From Corynespora cassiicola (Eukaryota > Ascomycota > Dothideomycetes > Pleosporales > Corynesporascaceae): 64,000 nt of DNA. The first letter of the stretch is position 1. Every line of letters begins with the position of its first letter. Below are positions 10,537 to 21,515 of this stretch, piece after piece. Location of the stretch: NCBI GenBank assembly GCA_022059125.1, contig JAEUWY010000015.1, positions 930,001-994,000 of the forward strand, read 5' to 3'. The translations under genes and the position numbers were made by a program. The notes beneath the pieces were generated by a model. It was not told the DNA's origin. It worked only from the letters and a program-made list of their open reading frames with translations, and made no database searches.

Positions 10537-12694
10537 CAATTTTGACAATGTTGAATTTACACTGTCGGTCTTCTTCAAAGGGTTGACGGTCACCTGACCG
10601 TCTTTGGTTTTTTTACGCATCAACGGCGCTGGGTTTTGGAGAGTTTGATGTTTATAGATAATACCACACTCACTGTGGAGGGTATCTGGTGACGAGGGTC
10701 TGCTTATCGTGGGTTTATGAAATTGCTTTACTTGATTAATAAATACAAGTGGATTGATCACGCAGCTCATAGCATCTCGTGAAGGTGGACACATTGATGC
10801 TAACTAGATGCGACTGTGTTATCATTCCTTCGAAGATAAATCGGCAATAGACAGGCGTAAATGGCTGTTCTCCTAGCCGCATTCCCTCTAATCAGTGTGG
10901 GTCACCACCAGCTTAGCAATCTTCATTGCGCCGACAGTTTTACTTAGCCAATCATACTTTAACATACTGGTCCTACACCTCCCGATGAAATGGCCTTATT
11001 GTTAGGGTAGATTATCGTGACTCGGAAGACAAGACTTATTGAGTAAAAGGTGCGCGCGCACTTTTTCGCGAGGCCCGGGTGAGGGCGCCCAGAGTTATCG
11101 CGCAATGTCCATCAACCCAATCATAAATGAATCATCAGAGGGTATCCTTACCTCAGTCGAGTACTAGTTGAAATGAGGGATAGATCCAAAAGTAATGGTG
11201 TCAGGGCTGGAGGCAGACTGGTTAGTAGCCAACACTGGGCGAGCAGATACCACTGCGCCATATTTCATGCAAGGCGAAGCTCCACCGAGAGAATCCGGCG
11301 AAGAAAAGCGAGACCCACGACATCCATAGCTGCTAAACAAGCTAATAGCGGGTGTATGCTCTAGAAAATTCTTTGATACTCGTTCTGAAAGCATCAACTG
11401 CATGGTATCACCGCCACTGGACTCTCACCGTTGCAACTGGCTATCATCTCTCTCATTTTTCTTTTTCGTACTACCCGAATTCGATAAAAATACCCCTATA
11501 ACTCGTAAAATTACCTCAACATGTTCCAGCGGTCAGTGTCTGCACATCAAGCGCTACCAAGACAAATTCTAGATGAAACTCGTCACATGCGTCCGTCAAG
11601 AATGCGTGCAGCTGTTGCCACCTTGCCGTTCGAGCTGGTGTTTCATGAGCCGTGCCGCTCTACATTCATCATTCGAAGGCAGGACTCATCATCACGTATA
11701 AATAATTAACACGAATCTCGTCCAAAAACACTTTGTCGGTGTGATTTCGGCGCACGGGACTGATTTCTGGATTGAAAGCACAAGGCAGTGTCGTGTCGAC
11801 AGAGGAAGTGAAGATTTTTGCGGGCGCCTTATATGACGACAGTATGAAATCATCTTGATATGCTGTTTATGGTACGACCACAGCCCTCTACAAAAAGCTT
11901 ATGATGAATCTTTGAGTTTTGTTATTCAGTATCATGGTGTCCGGATTACTTCTGACCTCATTTACAAAGTGCATTGAATATAAGACTTCTGCAGTAAAGG
12001 GGTTGAGTCGTTATCGTGCGAGACAGCTTGGAAGTATTGTCGAAAAAAAAGCATTAGCGCAGCAGGAGACATCTTCATGCATCCCATATGCGATCTGCAT
12101 CAAATGACAAGTTATAACGGCCGAAGAACCTTGTTATTGAGTCAATAGCATGCTTGGCCGCTGTCGGGGTATGGTATAGGGCCTTGCCGCCCTATTATTC
12201 TGACATCCCCTCTTCAGTCAGATCGGCCTTGCAAAATTTATTCTACACCTTATGACCAAACATGGTATTGAGCACACGTATCATTTTCGGTCCGATCGAG
12301 TTTCCTTATAGTATTGATATTTGGAAAATCCGTCCTGTAAACTTATTAGCTTGCGTTCACCGTGTATTCTTGGATCTCAGCAATCTGATCGTCGTCAATT
12401 AGCATTGGGGGATCAGCCGATCGAGCCCTTTGTCTCCATTAGGCATCAATGCATTACGATCCTTTGTTCCTGCTTTCCTATTTGATTCCCTTTGACAAAA
12501 GTTCATGGCTCGCTTATGTACAAGGTGATTGCATCGATTGTAGCTTCGAGGACGTTCGCTGAAGGACGTTCGCCGATACCGGGCACCCTCGAAGTCTGGG
12601 CAAAGCGGACAAACAGCACTTCATCTTCATGATCACAATGCTAATTCCGATAAGAAAAAAACTAACTAGCATTCAAATAAATCGCCGTCTGTAT
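10537..12694. other. 2.2-kb intergenic region, AT-rich, no gene supported
   Basis: The sequence is moderately AT-rich with many stops in all frames. A short GC-rich patch (GCGCGCGCAC...GAGGGCGCCC) sits near 11052-11095. No protein-like frame, tRNA or terminal repeat was recognised. This might be decayed accessory sequence, but that is a guess. Confidence 0.4.
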
Positions 12695-14172
12695 CTATGA
12701 GATGAGTGTGAGAGTCCGTTCAATGTTCCCACAAATCCTGTCGACGAATCTATCCTCATCATCTTCAGCAAAACCTAGAGCCCCCACTCTCCAGCTCACG
12801 GTGTAAAACATACTTCCGTTCTTAACACTCGAGATGCTGAACGCCAAAGGGGCACTTATTACATGCCCCGGTTGCGCGAAAATCATTTGGGAAATATTTG
12901 CTGTGCTGCTCGCCGATGCATCATTTGGGTTTGTAAATGCCCCGATGTTGCTCAGCTCGAACGAACAATCTCGCTGCTGCCCAATTTTGCCAAGCGTCCA
13001 GTTTTTGATGCTGGGCAAATATCTTAGCAGCCCGATCGCCTGATCTTGAAGCGTCGAAGAAGATCGAGACAGATTGACTGTATATAGTCTAGCCGCTTCC
13101 CAATCATCCTCCGAGAATGTATCGGATGGGTCCTGTCTAGGATGTACCATGTAGCAACCGGATACAAAGTCGCCACCTTCTTCGCTGGGTACACCGAGAG
13201 CGGCTCGCATGTTGATTGGCGTTTGCGACACAAAATTGGTGACCTCAGTGTCTGGTATCGATGCACTTAAGGCTCGAGCGATGACCTGAAGCAAAGTTCC
13301 TGTCAACTTCGCATCGTGCTTCCTTGAAACATCGAGGATATGTTGCAGGTTTGTTGCCTTGATCTCTCGCATCTTCAGTTTGCTCCTAGTGGCTGTTGCG
13401 TGAAAGCAAATCTTAGAACCATTCCAGGTACCCGTGTTGGTGACGGATGCTGACGATCTTAGGCCAAGCAGTTTAATCACCGCCGTTGGCAGGAAAAGAC
13501 TTATGAGGGGCGACAGAAGAAATGACCAAGATATTGGAAGCTTCTGTGGTGTATCGAATGGATTTGGCAGTGGTCTAGATGGTGTGTGTATCACCCGAGT
13601 CGTTGCCTCTGCATTAGAACTGTAATTCCTACATGCACTTAAGAAAGTGCTGTGGAAAGACGACCCCGTTGGCCCGTCACCAATCATGTGCGAAAAAGAG
13701 AAGGCAACACAACACCCACGTTCGAGGGGAAGGACGATAATCTTCCAAGGCGGAATGTTGCGCAAGAATGGAGTGTCCAAATTTGCTTCCAGGATGTTCT
13801 CAATCCGGTCCATGGCATTGCCTGTGCTCCATCTTTCGAGTATGGAAACATGTTGTAGTAGGTCGATAGTTGGCACTTTCTGGAAAAAGGCTTTGTCCGT
13901 GTTCATATCTCCCACAGTGACTGATAGGTAGGGGTTCTCTTTGATACATGCTCTAAGAGGCTCGAAGAATGATTCAGGCGTACACATGTCGAAACTGTCG
14001 CCCAAATCGTAAATAGCCGCCACAATGACTGCATGATAGAAGCCCGCATCTTCGCGACTGATAGTACGTTGCTCATTGGGACCTATACAATATTTAGGAA
14101 CTCCGTAGGTGACAATCTCACTTGAGGGAAAATCCTACTTGCGAACCTCTGGAATTCGTTCGGCGATGACAT
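12695..14172 (-). CDS. Alcohol-acetyltransferase-like acyltransferase (HxxxDG type)
   Basis: The main open frame begins internally, but protein-like sequence (PNEQRTISREDAGFYHAVIV) continues upstream. A model with exon 1 at 14172-14139 (MSSPNEFQRFA plus one base), a 56-nt intron 14138-14083 (GTAGGA...TATAG) and exon 2 at 14082-12695 keeps phase and gives 473 residues. The fold belongs to the CoA-dependent acyltransferase superfamily: the catalytic HxxxD motif is in FSFSHMIGDGPTG, and the second lobe holds FVSQTPINMRAALG. The closest family is fungal alcohol/O-acetyltransferase (AATase), which transfers an acyl group from acyl-CoA to an alcohol or amine. The substrate is unknown. It is head-to-head with a C6 regulator, 394 bp between starts, which suggests co-regulation in a small specialised-metabolism or detoxification pair. 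The first exon is the least certain part. Confidence 0.78.
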
Positions 14173-14566
14173 GGAGAGAGTAACAAAGTTGGTAGCTGGG
14201 CGCAATGAGTGGTATCTTCAGTGGATGGCTACCAAGAACATAAAAGCATATAACTCAAAAGTGAACAGTACATTTGATACTCAGATTGGGAGAGGAATAT
14301 TCAAGCCCTTTTTAACTGTCTCACAAGATATATACAACAAGCCGTCCTCGCATAAACCTTACTAGAATGGGTATAGTGGACCGGCGACTTGTTTCCATTT
14401 GCGGTAAGGCGTCAGGGGCAGTTTGATAATCCAATCAGCTACTTCAGCTTCACCTGAGCCACTATGCAACTTTACAATATACGCCACATTGGTAACAGAC
14501 AAGCCCAAGGACTGCCTGATTCGTTGTGTAGAGCGCGGATCGTGTTATACAACTTCTTCCCGCCAA
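14173..14566. promoter_or_regulatory. Divergent promoter between acyltransferase and C6 regulator
   Basis: The 394 bp between the two start codons must serve both genes. It is AT-rich, with tracts such as TTTTTAACTG. No clear CGG...CCG pair was picked out, so self-regulation by the adjacent C6 protein is only suggested by position. Confidence 0.5.
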
Positions 14567-15988
14567 ATGGCCTCCGGCAACGCTGCGTGCGACCGCTGTC
14601 ACAAGAACAAGGAGAAATGCCAATATTCCAATCACAACCAACAACAATGTTCTAATTGCCATCGTTTAGGCTTATCATGTCTGCCGAGGCCAAGAAAACG
14701 TATGGGCCGAAAGCCAAGTACAAAGCCCTTTCCGCATGGTAGTCATGCTATTATCCAATTCTCAACTAAGCCTCGCCAACGGAAGGTTAACTCGGGGTAT
14801 ATCGGACAACCTTCAATATCGAATAGGTTGAGCCACCATACTTTCAGCCCAGTAACTCATATTTCACCCCATCTTTGCAAAATCCTTTCAAGTAGAGAAG
14901 GTTTCTTCAATACGCATCGCCACTTTATGCTAGGCCCGAGTTTTGCGGATGAGTTCCAGGCCACAATCTTGCAGCTGTTTCGCCACTCTTCTCAGATATT
15001 ATCTGAAGCCTATCATGCTATCCTGGAATTGTTGTTTGTCGATCGAGAGAGAAAAATATCGAATGAACTTTCCAGCATACGACTTGGCACACGGAGCCTC
15101 CAGTCCTTTTTGAGCCTTGTTTCATCTACAGCGACTATCGAAAACGCTGCAACGATACTCATGCACGGTCAAATCATGCTCGCTTTCAATGCTGCGCTAC
15201 CTCTAGGTTCCACTACGCGCGTCATTACACGTGGGACTTTATGGCCTGTGAGAGCCTTGTATCGTGAAATGCATCGAATGCAACATCTGGACTCTGTTAT
15301 TATTCCTCCCGTTCTGGTTGACACAATCGACTCTCTCATTCGGCGAGAAATGCCGGTAGTCCGATTGCCAACATCCCAACGCTGCGTTGTAGACAGATTT
15401 TCGGGGATCTGTTCATCATTACTGCCACTCCTTTACGACTTGTGCGAATGTAGCTATCATGATATTGCAGTATCAAGCGCAAAACACGATGGAGGAGCTG
15501 GTGTAAATGAGTGCAATCCGTATTGTGGCATCGAACACCGAATAAAGGCTTGGAGACCTCTATACCCTCCAGATTTTCTGAATAGATTCTCCACTTTGGA
15601 AATCACAGCTATGCAGGCGCAAGCAAGTTCGTACAAAAACGCAGCTCTTTTGATTATCCATCGCCTGAGGTTTCCGCTTGGAGTTGAAGATGGTGCTGCG
15701 CATGATTATGCAGAGGCTATATTGAAGGAGTTGTCTCCTCTGACAGGTTGGCCATATACTGGAGCAACCGGGCTCGGGCTCGATTTTCCCTTGTTCATCG
15801 CTATGATAGAGATACCCGGCTGGGGAGAAAAGGTTTTCAGAGCATTCGAACCTTTGAGGTATCGTAAACGGCAAGCTAAAGATATGCTGGAGTTCTTGAG
15901 AGTGATACAGAATTCGCGACTTATAGGCTACACAGGGTTGTGGTTTGATCTTGTTGAAGATAGTTTTCAAGGTGATTTTTTGCCGTAA
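14567..15988 (+). CDS. Zn(II)2Cys6 transcription factor
   Basis: A single exon of 473 residues from the ATG at 14567; an in-frame extension upstream to 14423 is unlikely because the zinc cluster sits at the very start in this model. The cluster is C8-x2-C11-x6-C18-x9-C28-x2-C31-x6-C38 (ACDRCHKNKEKC, CSNCHRLGLSC), followed by the basic linker RPRKRMGRKP. This binds CGG-type half sites, usually as a dimer. The rest (residues about 150-470) is a helical region like the fungal-specific regulatory domain, with FQATILQLFRHSSQIL and FDLVEDSF near the end. It is divergent from the acyltransferase gene, its likeliest target. The protein is shorter than many C6 factors but ends normally. Confidence 0.85.
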   Translation: MASGNAACDRCHKNKEKCQYSNHNQQQCSNCHRLGLSCLPRPRKRMGRKPSTKPFPHGSHAIIQFSTKPRQRKVNSGYIGQPSISNRLSHHTFSPVTHISPHLCKILSSREGFFNTHRHFMLGPSFADEFQATILQLFRHSSQILSEAYHAILELLFVDRERKISNELSSIRLGTRSLQSFLSLVSSTATIENAATILMHGQIMLAFNAALPLGSTTRVITRGTLWPVRALYREMHRMQHLDSVIIPPVLVDTIDSLIRREMPVVRLPTSQRCVVDRFSGICSSLLPLLYDLCECSYHDIAVSSAKHDGGAGVNECNPYCGIEHRIKAWRPLYPPDFLNRFSTLEITAMQAQASSYKNAALLIIHRLRFPLGVEDGAAHDYAEAILKELSPLTGWPYTGATGLGLDFPLFIAMIEIPGWGEKVFRAFEPLRYRKRQAKDMLEFLRVIQNSRLIGYTGLWFDLVEDSFQGDFLP

Positions 15989-16092
15989 AAATGTCAAAAA
16001 TGCAAAAATTTATTAGAAGCACTTCACTGAAAGCTATGTACCTCCATAATCTACTGACTAAATACTAACATCACTTCATTCACAATAAAGAG

Positions 16093-17133
16093 CTAGCATG
16101 CGGAGTTGGTTTGAGTCAAGAGGCCTAGTTTCCATGGAAGAGTGTCGTAATTTCCGCTTGCATTTGGATCCAAACCTTGATAAAGGTATCGCAAGTTGCA
16201 CGGGCTGATGGTCAAGGTCTGATCAGTATTCGTCCTTATGATCTCTCCATGGCTAATGCTTCTCGTCCAAGCAGCTCCATTGAAAGCCACATTGTTAGAT
16301 CGAGCAAAAGGGTTGGACTCCGTATTGGCCAGACCAGTCCATGGGCCAGATATGCTGTTTGCTGTCCACGAGCGGAACCACCGCTGGCCATCACTGCCAA
16401 TGGCCTCGACCAGAAGAAGGTATTTGCCATTGCCGAGGCTATAGACGTTAGATGCTTCGAATAAGGCATTCTTAGAATCTGACAGTGCAATCACAGGCTC
16501 GTTCATTCCATTCGGGAAGTTGGTCAGTGATGTCTGAGAACGATAGAGGTGGCCGTTGTCGTCCGAGGAGAAAAGATGGCAGTTGGCCGAGTCGCAAATG
16601 ACCCACATGTCAACCCAGTGACCGTTTCCTATGTTTTGGGCAATGATGTTGGGCATGCCACTATAGAAATTCTTGGGTGCGGTCCATCCAGATGGGTTGT
16701 TGATGTCCGGGTTGGTAGAGTATGCAGCGTTGCCGTTCTGGTAGACCAAGTACCACAGCTTCTGGGGGGCAAAGTAGAAGATTTCGGGAGCAGCACGGTA
16801 GCCTCGGCCGATTGGAGTTTGATCAAGATAGTGGAATGTCGCCGAACCTGCCTGGGCGAAGTCGGTGAAGCTGAAGTACACAAGATTGTAGCCGGAGGAC
16901 TGCGCCGTACTGGCGAAAACGTGGTATTTTCCATTGGAGTAGACAATGGAAGGGTCCTTTAACGCGGCAATACCGCGTCCGTCATTCTTAGGACCAATGA
17001 GAGCTGCGCTAGAGCTCCATTTGAAGCTGCTAGGAAGGTTCCCCGCCTGTCTGGGCAAAGAAGTAAAAGGGTGTGCAAGTGATATAGCCACCACGGCTGC
17101 AAGCACGAAGAAGGACCTCATATTGAACTGCAT
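16093..17133 (-). CDS. GH62 alpha-L-arabinofuranosidase, secreted
   Basis: A single exon of 346 residues. The signal peptide is MQFNMRSFFVLAAVVAISLA, with a possible dibasic-type processing site at LPRQ. The catalytic domain fills the rest: FKWSSSAALIGPKNDG, then ALKDPSIVYSNGKYHVFAS (the KDP Asp is the expected general base), HWVDMWVICDSANCHLFSSD (the VDM Asp is the pKa modulator) and FEASNVYSLG (the Glu is the general acid). These motifs and their order are those of GH62, a five-blade propeller that removes arabinose side chains from arabinoxylan. No carbohydrate-binding module is present. It converges with the C6 factor upstream, 104 bp between coding ends. Expression is probably tied to hemicellulose use, by analogy only. 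Confidence 0.93.
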   Translation of the reverse strand: MQFNMRSFFVLAAVVAISLAHPFTSLPRQAGNLPSSFKWSSSAALIGPKNDGRGIAALKDPSIVYSNGKYHVFASTAQSSGYNLVYFSFTDFAQAGSATFHYLDQTPIGRGYRAAPEIFYFAPQKLWYLVYQNGNAAYSTNPDINNPSGWTAPKNFYSGMPNIIAQNIGNGHWVDMWVICDSANCHLFSSDDNGHLYRSQTSLTNFPNGMNEPVIALSDSKNALFEASNVYSLGNGKYLLLVEAIGSDGQRWFRSWTANSISGPWTGLANTESNPFARSNNVAFNGAAWTRSISHGEIIRTNTDQTLTISPCNLRYLYQGLDPNASGNYDTLPWKLGLLTQTNSAC

Positions 17134-18056
17134 ATATTGAATAAGAATGTGGACACACCTATTTTCTTCACCTATAGCTGTATTTATATCCGCCCTGTTG
17201 GTCTATCTGAGCGGAAATTCCAAGGGAGAGGGGTAGACTACTTCGGCATGCTAGCCGTCGCACTAGGGTAAAATGAACGGGTCAGATTACCCTAGACTCT
17301 GGAGAGGCCTCCAATGAAACATGTTTGGCATATTTAGATTCCTGGGTTCTGCTAGTATCTTGAAACTTGAACGGCAATCCACCAATCAAAGGTAAAAACA
17401 AACAGTGAACGTTCAGGATTAGAGTGGAATAATCAAAATGGCGCCCGTTTCTTGTCCCGCGGGCTGTCCCGCGGGCTTAATTGTATATAAGCTTAATAAA
17501 ACCAATTGCCGCGCATGTCTGCATGCGTTTAAGAAGCTTGGGGCTATCCCAGCATGGAACGAACGGCTCGTATCCGAGATGAATCACGTGACACGATTCC
17601 CCGTTCAAGGCGTCTCGATCGATGACGTCTTGAAGTATCTTCACTGTTCACTTGGGGTTTTCATGCCTGGATAAGAACTTTTTCCAGGGCGCTGTCCACT
17701 TGGACCATATTAGGCACCGCGACTTCGGGCCGTTTCAACCATCCACGCCCTACGCAGCTGAAGTCGCGTGAAGGGCGTGCACCGCTAGCCTTGGCGCAAA
17801 AACTGAAGACCGCACTACACCCCAGGATTGTGCTCTCACATCAACCACGACAAGTCCATCGCCTTTGCCTACGATTTCTCGCCCATTAAAATTAATCAAT
17901 TTCCCGATTCGACTACCTCCTGGCATTTTGTGCGCGGTACAGTCACGTGGTAGCCCACCACCAGGGCTACGACACCTGAACCTCGGCATAAAACCAGTCT
18001 AACCTGGCAGAGTGCGTCGATTCGACGAAGCAACTGTGCGCAAGAGCTCTACCATC
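17134..18056. other. Intergenic region with one doubtful small frame
   Basis: The divergent region between the GH62 gene and the C2H2 regulator. A 78-codon frame at 17438-17674 (+) starts MAPVSCPAGCPAGLIV and contains a duplicated CCCGCGGGC motif near 17457-17476. It has no homology that I recognise, and I do not call it a gene. TATTTATATC near 17190 on the GH62 side is TATA-like. Confidence 0.4.
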
Positions 18057-19697
18057 ATGGAGCAGCACGAGGAGGATTGGGCAACCTCCAATCTAGTCAT
18101 GGAAAGCATGGGCGAGCCGTGGGGGTTGTCTGCATTGGACACAAGTTTTCTATGTGCGTGAACATAGACGTGACTCATGGTAGTGCACATTCGTGCTGAC
18201 TCGTGGGTATCAGTCGAGACGCCTGCCCGTCAATCTGTTGGTTTTGCAGATGAAGGGAGTACAGCAGACGCAGCTCCGTCAATCCTCGCACACTCCAACC
18301 CCATGGACCTATCTACGCTTCTTGACATGGCGCCACAGGTGCATGAGAACAAGATGCCCCAGCGGTCACTGCCACGACGAAGAAGCAAGTACCTCTTGCG
18401 GAGATCGAAAAGTGGCACCCGGCCAATTTCGATTCCCACAATAGGGCGCCACGCCGGGGACCAGTCGCTTGCCATGCAAAGGTGGCAGAACTCGCCGCCC
18501 GAGGCTGAGGCTGCATCCCTATCTGCCATATACAGCGCCCTTCATAGCGGACCAGAGAATGTGCCCCTGCAACGCGAACGGAGTCAGGAGGCTTTGCGAA
18601 GGTACCGTGGTCCACCCTCAATAACAAGCCTGGACAGTGGCGCCAGCGAGTCCTCCTTGCAGTCTGGTACTTCGAGTGCTTCGACATCATCTCAGCCTAC
18701 TCGTGCCACAGCTCGTTCGCAGCGCGGGCGCGGGATGCAAAAGAATAGCACTGCTAAGACCAAGAACACCGCAGATCGTATTTTCAAATGTACCTTTTGC
18801 TGTGATACCTTCAAACACAAATATGACTGGGCAAGGCATGAGAAGTCGCTACATCTCAACATGGAAGAATGGCAATGCACGCCACATGGTGGTGTTGTAG
18901 TCATGCCCCAGACAGGCCGTGTTCACTGTGCATACTGCAACATTCTCGACCCGACTGATGACCACCTTGCTTTACACAACCACAGCGCTTGCCAGCATGG
19001 CGGATCGACTCCTCGCACATTCCGGCGAAAGGACCATCTGGTTCAGCACTTACGTCTGGTCCATCACTTGGATACGCTGCCTCTGTTAGACGACTGGAAG
19101 GCGCAGACAGCCCCAATCGTGTCTCGATGCGGATTTTGCAATAAAACTTTGAACAGCTGGGAGGAGCGTAGCGACCATTTGGCTGCCCACTTTAGAAGTG
19201 GCAATACCATGGCTGACTGGCAGGGCACTCATGGTTTCGACAGGGCCGTAGCTGCTCGCGTTACTAATTCTCTCGCCCCTTACCTCATCGCCTCTGAGGG
19301 CTTGACCATAGTCCCATTTTCAGCGACCAATCCAGCTTCCATGGACCACGTCAAGCAGATTGCGTCACACATTGACCGCCTAGCAGCTTCTACGCCGCCG
19401 GAAGCCGAAGCCGAAGCCGAAGCCCAAAGTCTTGCTCTGTCACAATCGCGGGACCCCAGTCTCCCATCTCAACAAGAGATTGATACTGTCACTTTTACCG
19501 AGCTGCTGACACGTCATTTGAGTAGATTTGCAAGGCAGCAAATGACGATGGGTGTCATTCCTACCGACGAAATGTTCCAGCGCGAATCACGACGCGTTTT
19601 ATACGATGACGACCAGGACACTTGGAATCAAACTGTAGCTGATAATGTAGATTGGCTGGATGAATTCAGACTGCAGAATGGGTGGGAAAGAGAATAA
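18057..19697 (+). CDS. C2H2 zinc-finger transcription factor
   Basis: Two exons: 18057-18153 (MEQHEEDWATSNLVMESMGE...) and 18214-19697. The 60-nt intron (GTGCGT...GCTGACT...ATCAG) restores phase and gives 526 residues. Using the internal ATG at 18177 would start inside this intron. The first 200 residues are Ser/Arg-rich and low in order. Classical and degenerate fingers follow: FKCTFCCDTFKHKYDWARHEKSLH, HCAYCNILDPTDDHLALHNHS..C, FRRKDHLVQHLRLVH and CGFCNKTLNSWEERSDHLAAH. This arrangement, with a central RKDHL...H finger and a C-terminal helical region, occurs in a broad class of fungal nuclear regulators. There is a short EAEAEAEA repeat near residue 440. Target genes are unknown; the neighbouring gene converges on it. 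Confidence 0.82.
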
Positions 19698-19919
19698 AAT
19701 GATGGAGGCGAGGTAGAAGGATTGCATATACATACTATCATATCTATAATATAACTCTTGCATCAAGATAAACATTGAAATTGAGAAGGTATGTTTTGAC
19801 AGCTAAGTTTAATATGAGGATGGTGCTTTTGATCTTGGTTCTAGGCCTAGCAATGCAGGTTTCTGTTTCTACAAACCACCAAAAGAAGGAACTTGAGTAA
19901 TTGACTCCGCTTCTACTAT

Positions 19920-20950
19920 CTACAATGGTTTGCGGCCGACAACTACCAGCATGTCCATAGTGAACGACACACCCTGGTCGATTTCTTCGCCAGCCTTGGC
20001 CCAGAGCTCTTGAAAGTTCTTGTCAGTCCCAACGAGGCAACCGTTGCGTACTGCAATCCTCGAAATATGATGAAGCACCATTAACAAAGAATCCGTCATC
20101 GCCTTTCGCAATTCTTTCTTAACGTCCATTCTCTTGTCCTCGATAACTTCCAAGCCATGTTCCTGAAAAATTTTGCCCAAGTTGCCAATCCAAGAATACT
20201 CGAGGCCCATTGCTTTTAGTGATGAATCTAGAGCATTTGCCAGCAGCTCGTTGGTGGCAGCGATGGATGTGCGAGAGCCAGTGGGATCATCTCCTGGAGC
20301 CACGCCCTTCCCAGTTCCACCATCAAATTCATCCCACTGCAGGTAGCCTCCGGGCTTCAGCATCTGAAATGCATTGCGAACTAGTGGTGCGGGGTTGTTG
20401 TTCTTAACGACTCCGGTAAAGAGACGAACATGGACAACGTCATATTGCCCAATGTGTTCCTCAGGAATATTATCTGTGAATGCGTCTAGAACTTCCAGCT
20501 TGATGTTCTCTCGCAGGTTCGCAGACGCAGGAAAGTGCACAGGAGAGACATCAAGTCCAACCAATGCGCTTGTCGTTCCGCTGCTTTTGAGCTTGGAATC
20601 CAACGACAATAACCAAGCTCTGATTGGTTGTTAGTAAGATCTCGGTGACTACCATGGATCTCTTGGAGTACTTACACATGGCTCTACATACCTATTTTCC
20701 GAAGCACATGCCTGCTGAGCGTTTACCGTGTTGGCTCCCTAGCGTGAGGTGCATGTGGCGGGGTACATGTGGCGAGGTCCACAACAAGGTTCAGATATTT
20801 TAGTGTGTAGTCCATTGCCGGGATTCCATTTGTATAGTCCGCAAAGAGAACTAAACCCCGAAGCGCTTACCGGCGAAGATAGGATTGGATCTCACGGTAC
20901 TAACCTCGAATAGGAGTAATATCGGTCAATCTCGTAAGCTGGCTCTTCAT
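19920..20950 (-). pseudogene. SAM-dependent methyltransferase, apparently broken at its 5' half
   Basis: A long frame (20619-19920) encodes the C-terminal ~230 residues of a LaeA/GliN-like small-molecule methyltransferase: AWLLSLDSKL, GLDVSPVHFP (motif II), YDVVHVRLFTGVVKNNNP and MLKPGGYLQWDEFDGG. It has no ATG at its start. A canonical intron (20675-20620; GTAAGT...TTACTAAC...CAATCAG) lies just upstream, so earlier exons once existed. Family-like remnants can be read further up: EPAYEIDRYYSYSR ending at 20905, a 54-nt intron 20904-20851, then GLYKWNPGNGLHTKISE. After that the frame shifts. Where the SAM-binding motif I (usually ATGTG) is expected I find only DLATCTPP in another frame, within a short duplication of CGCCACATG. 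A stop lies before the next donor. No start codon was found. I infer a recent pseudogene; a mis-read exon structure is the alternative. Confidence 0.6.
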
Positions 20951-20964
20951 GTATCCAGTGAACA

Positions 20965-21515
20965 TGCTTCAACTTCGAAATCTATTATTCTCCGTTTTTC
21001 TCATAGCATCAATTCCAAGACTTGTACCCATATTTTACTCTCTATTAGCTAATAACTAAAGGATGACAGTATCTCATAGCCAACTAGGTGCCTTTCCGGG
21101 AGCGCTGCGATCTCCGTGATTTTACCTTCTCTAATTTCGACGTGGGTATTGGAGCTGTTTTGGATCTTGCAATAGCCACCGCAAATTGTACCCAGGATTT
21201 CCGTCGCCTGGAGGGCGATCGAGAATGCGGTTGGAAGAATTTGCCAATACTCACAGGCAGTATGAAAACACGCGATTTTCTTGCTGTAATCACGCTTTAT
21301 GGTCACTCGGAATTATGAAGACGACGATTTTACCAGTCTTGTCCATTCTAAATGCCCTAGGAGTCACTATAGCATTACAGTCGTGTCTTGTTATAGAGCG
21401 TGACTCAGTCGAGAAAATAGGAGATGTTTCATTGCCTTCACCAGTAATAAACTAGAAAAATCAATCAATCCTGCCATTTTCAACAGGATAGAGGCCGTTA
21501 TTGTATACAGTGCTA
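20965..21515. other. Intergenic, no gene seen
   Basis: AT-rich sequence between the broken methyltransferase and the 3' end of the permease. Short frames overlap on both strands without protein character. Confidence 0.4.

Noticed and set aside
10537..12694. A transposon in the AT-rich gap
   Set aside because: No terminal repeats, target duplications or transposase/reverse-transcriptase-like frames could be found.
17438..17674. 78-codon + frame starting MAPVSCPAGCPAG
   Set aside because: The Pro/Cys repeat comes from a duplicated CCCGCGGGC word; nothing else supports a gene.
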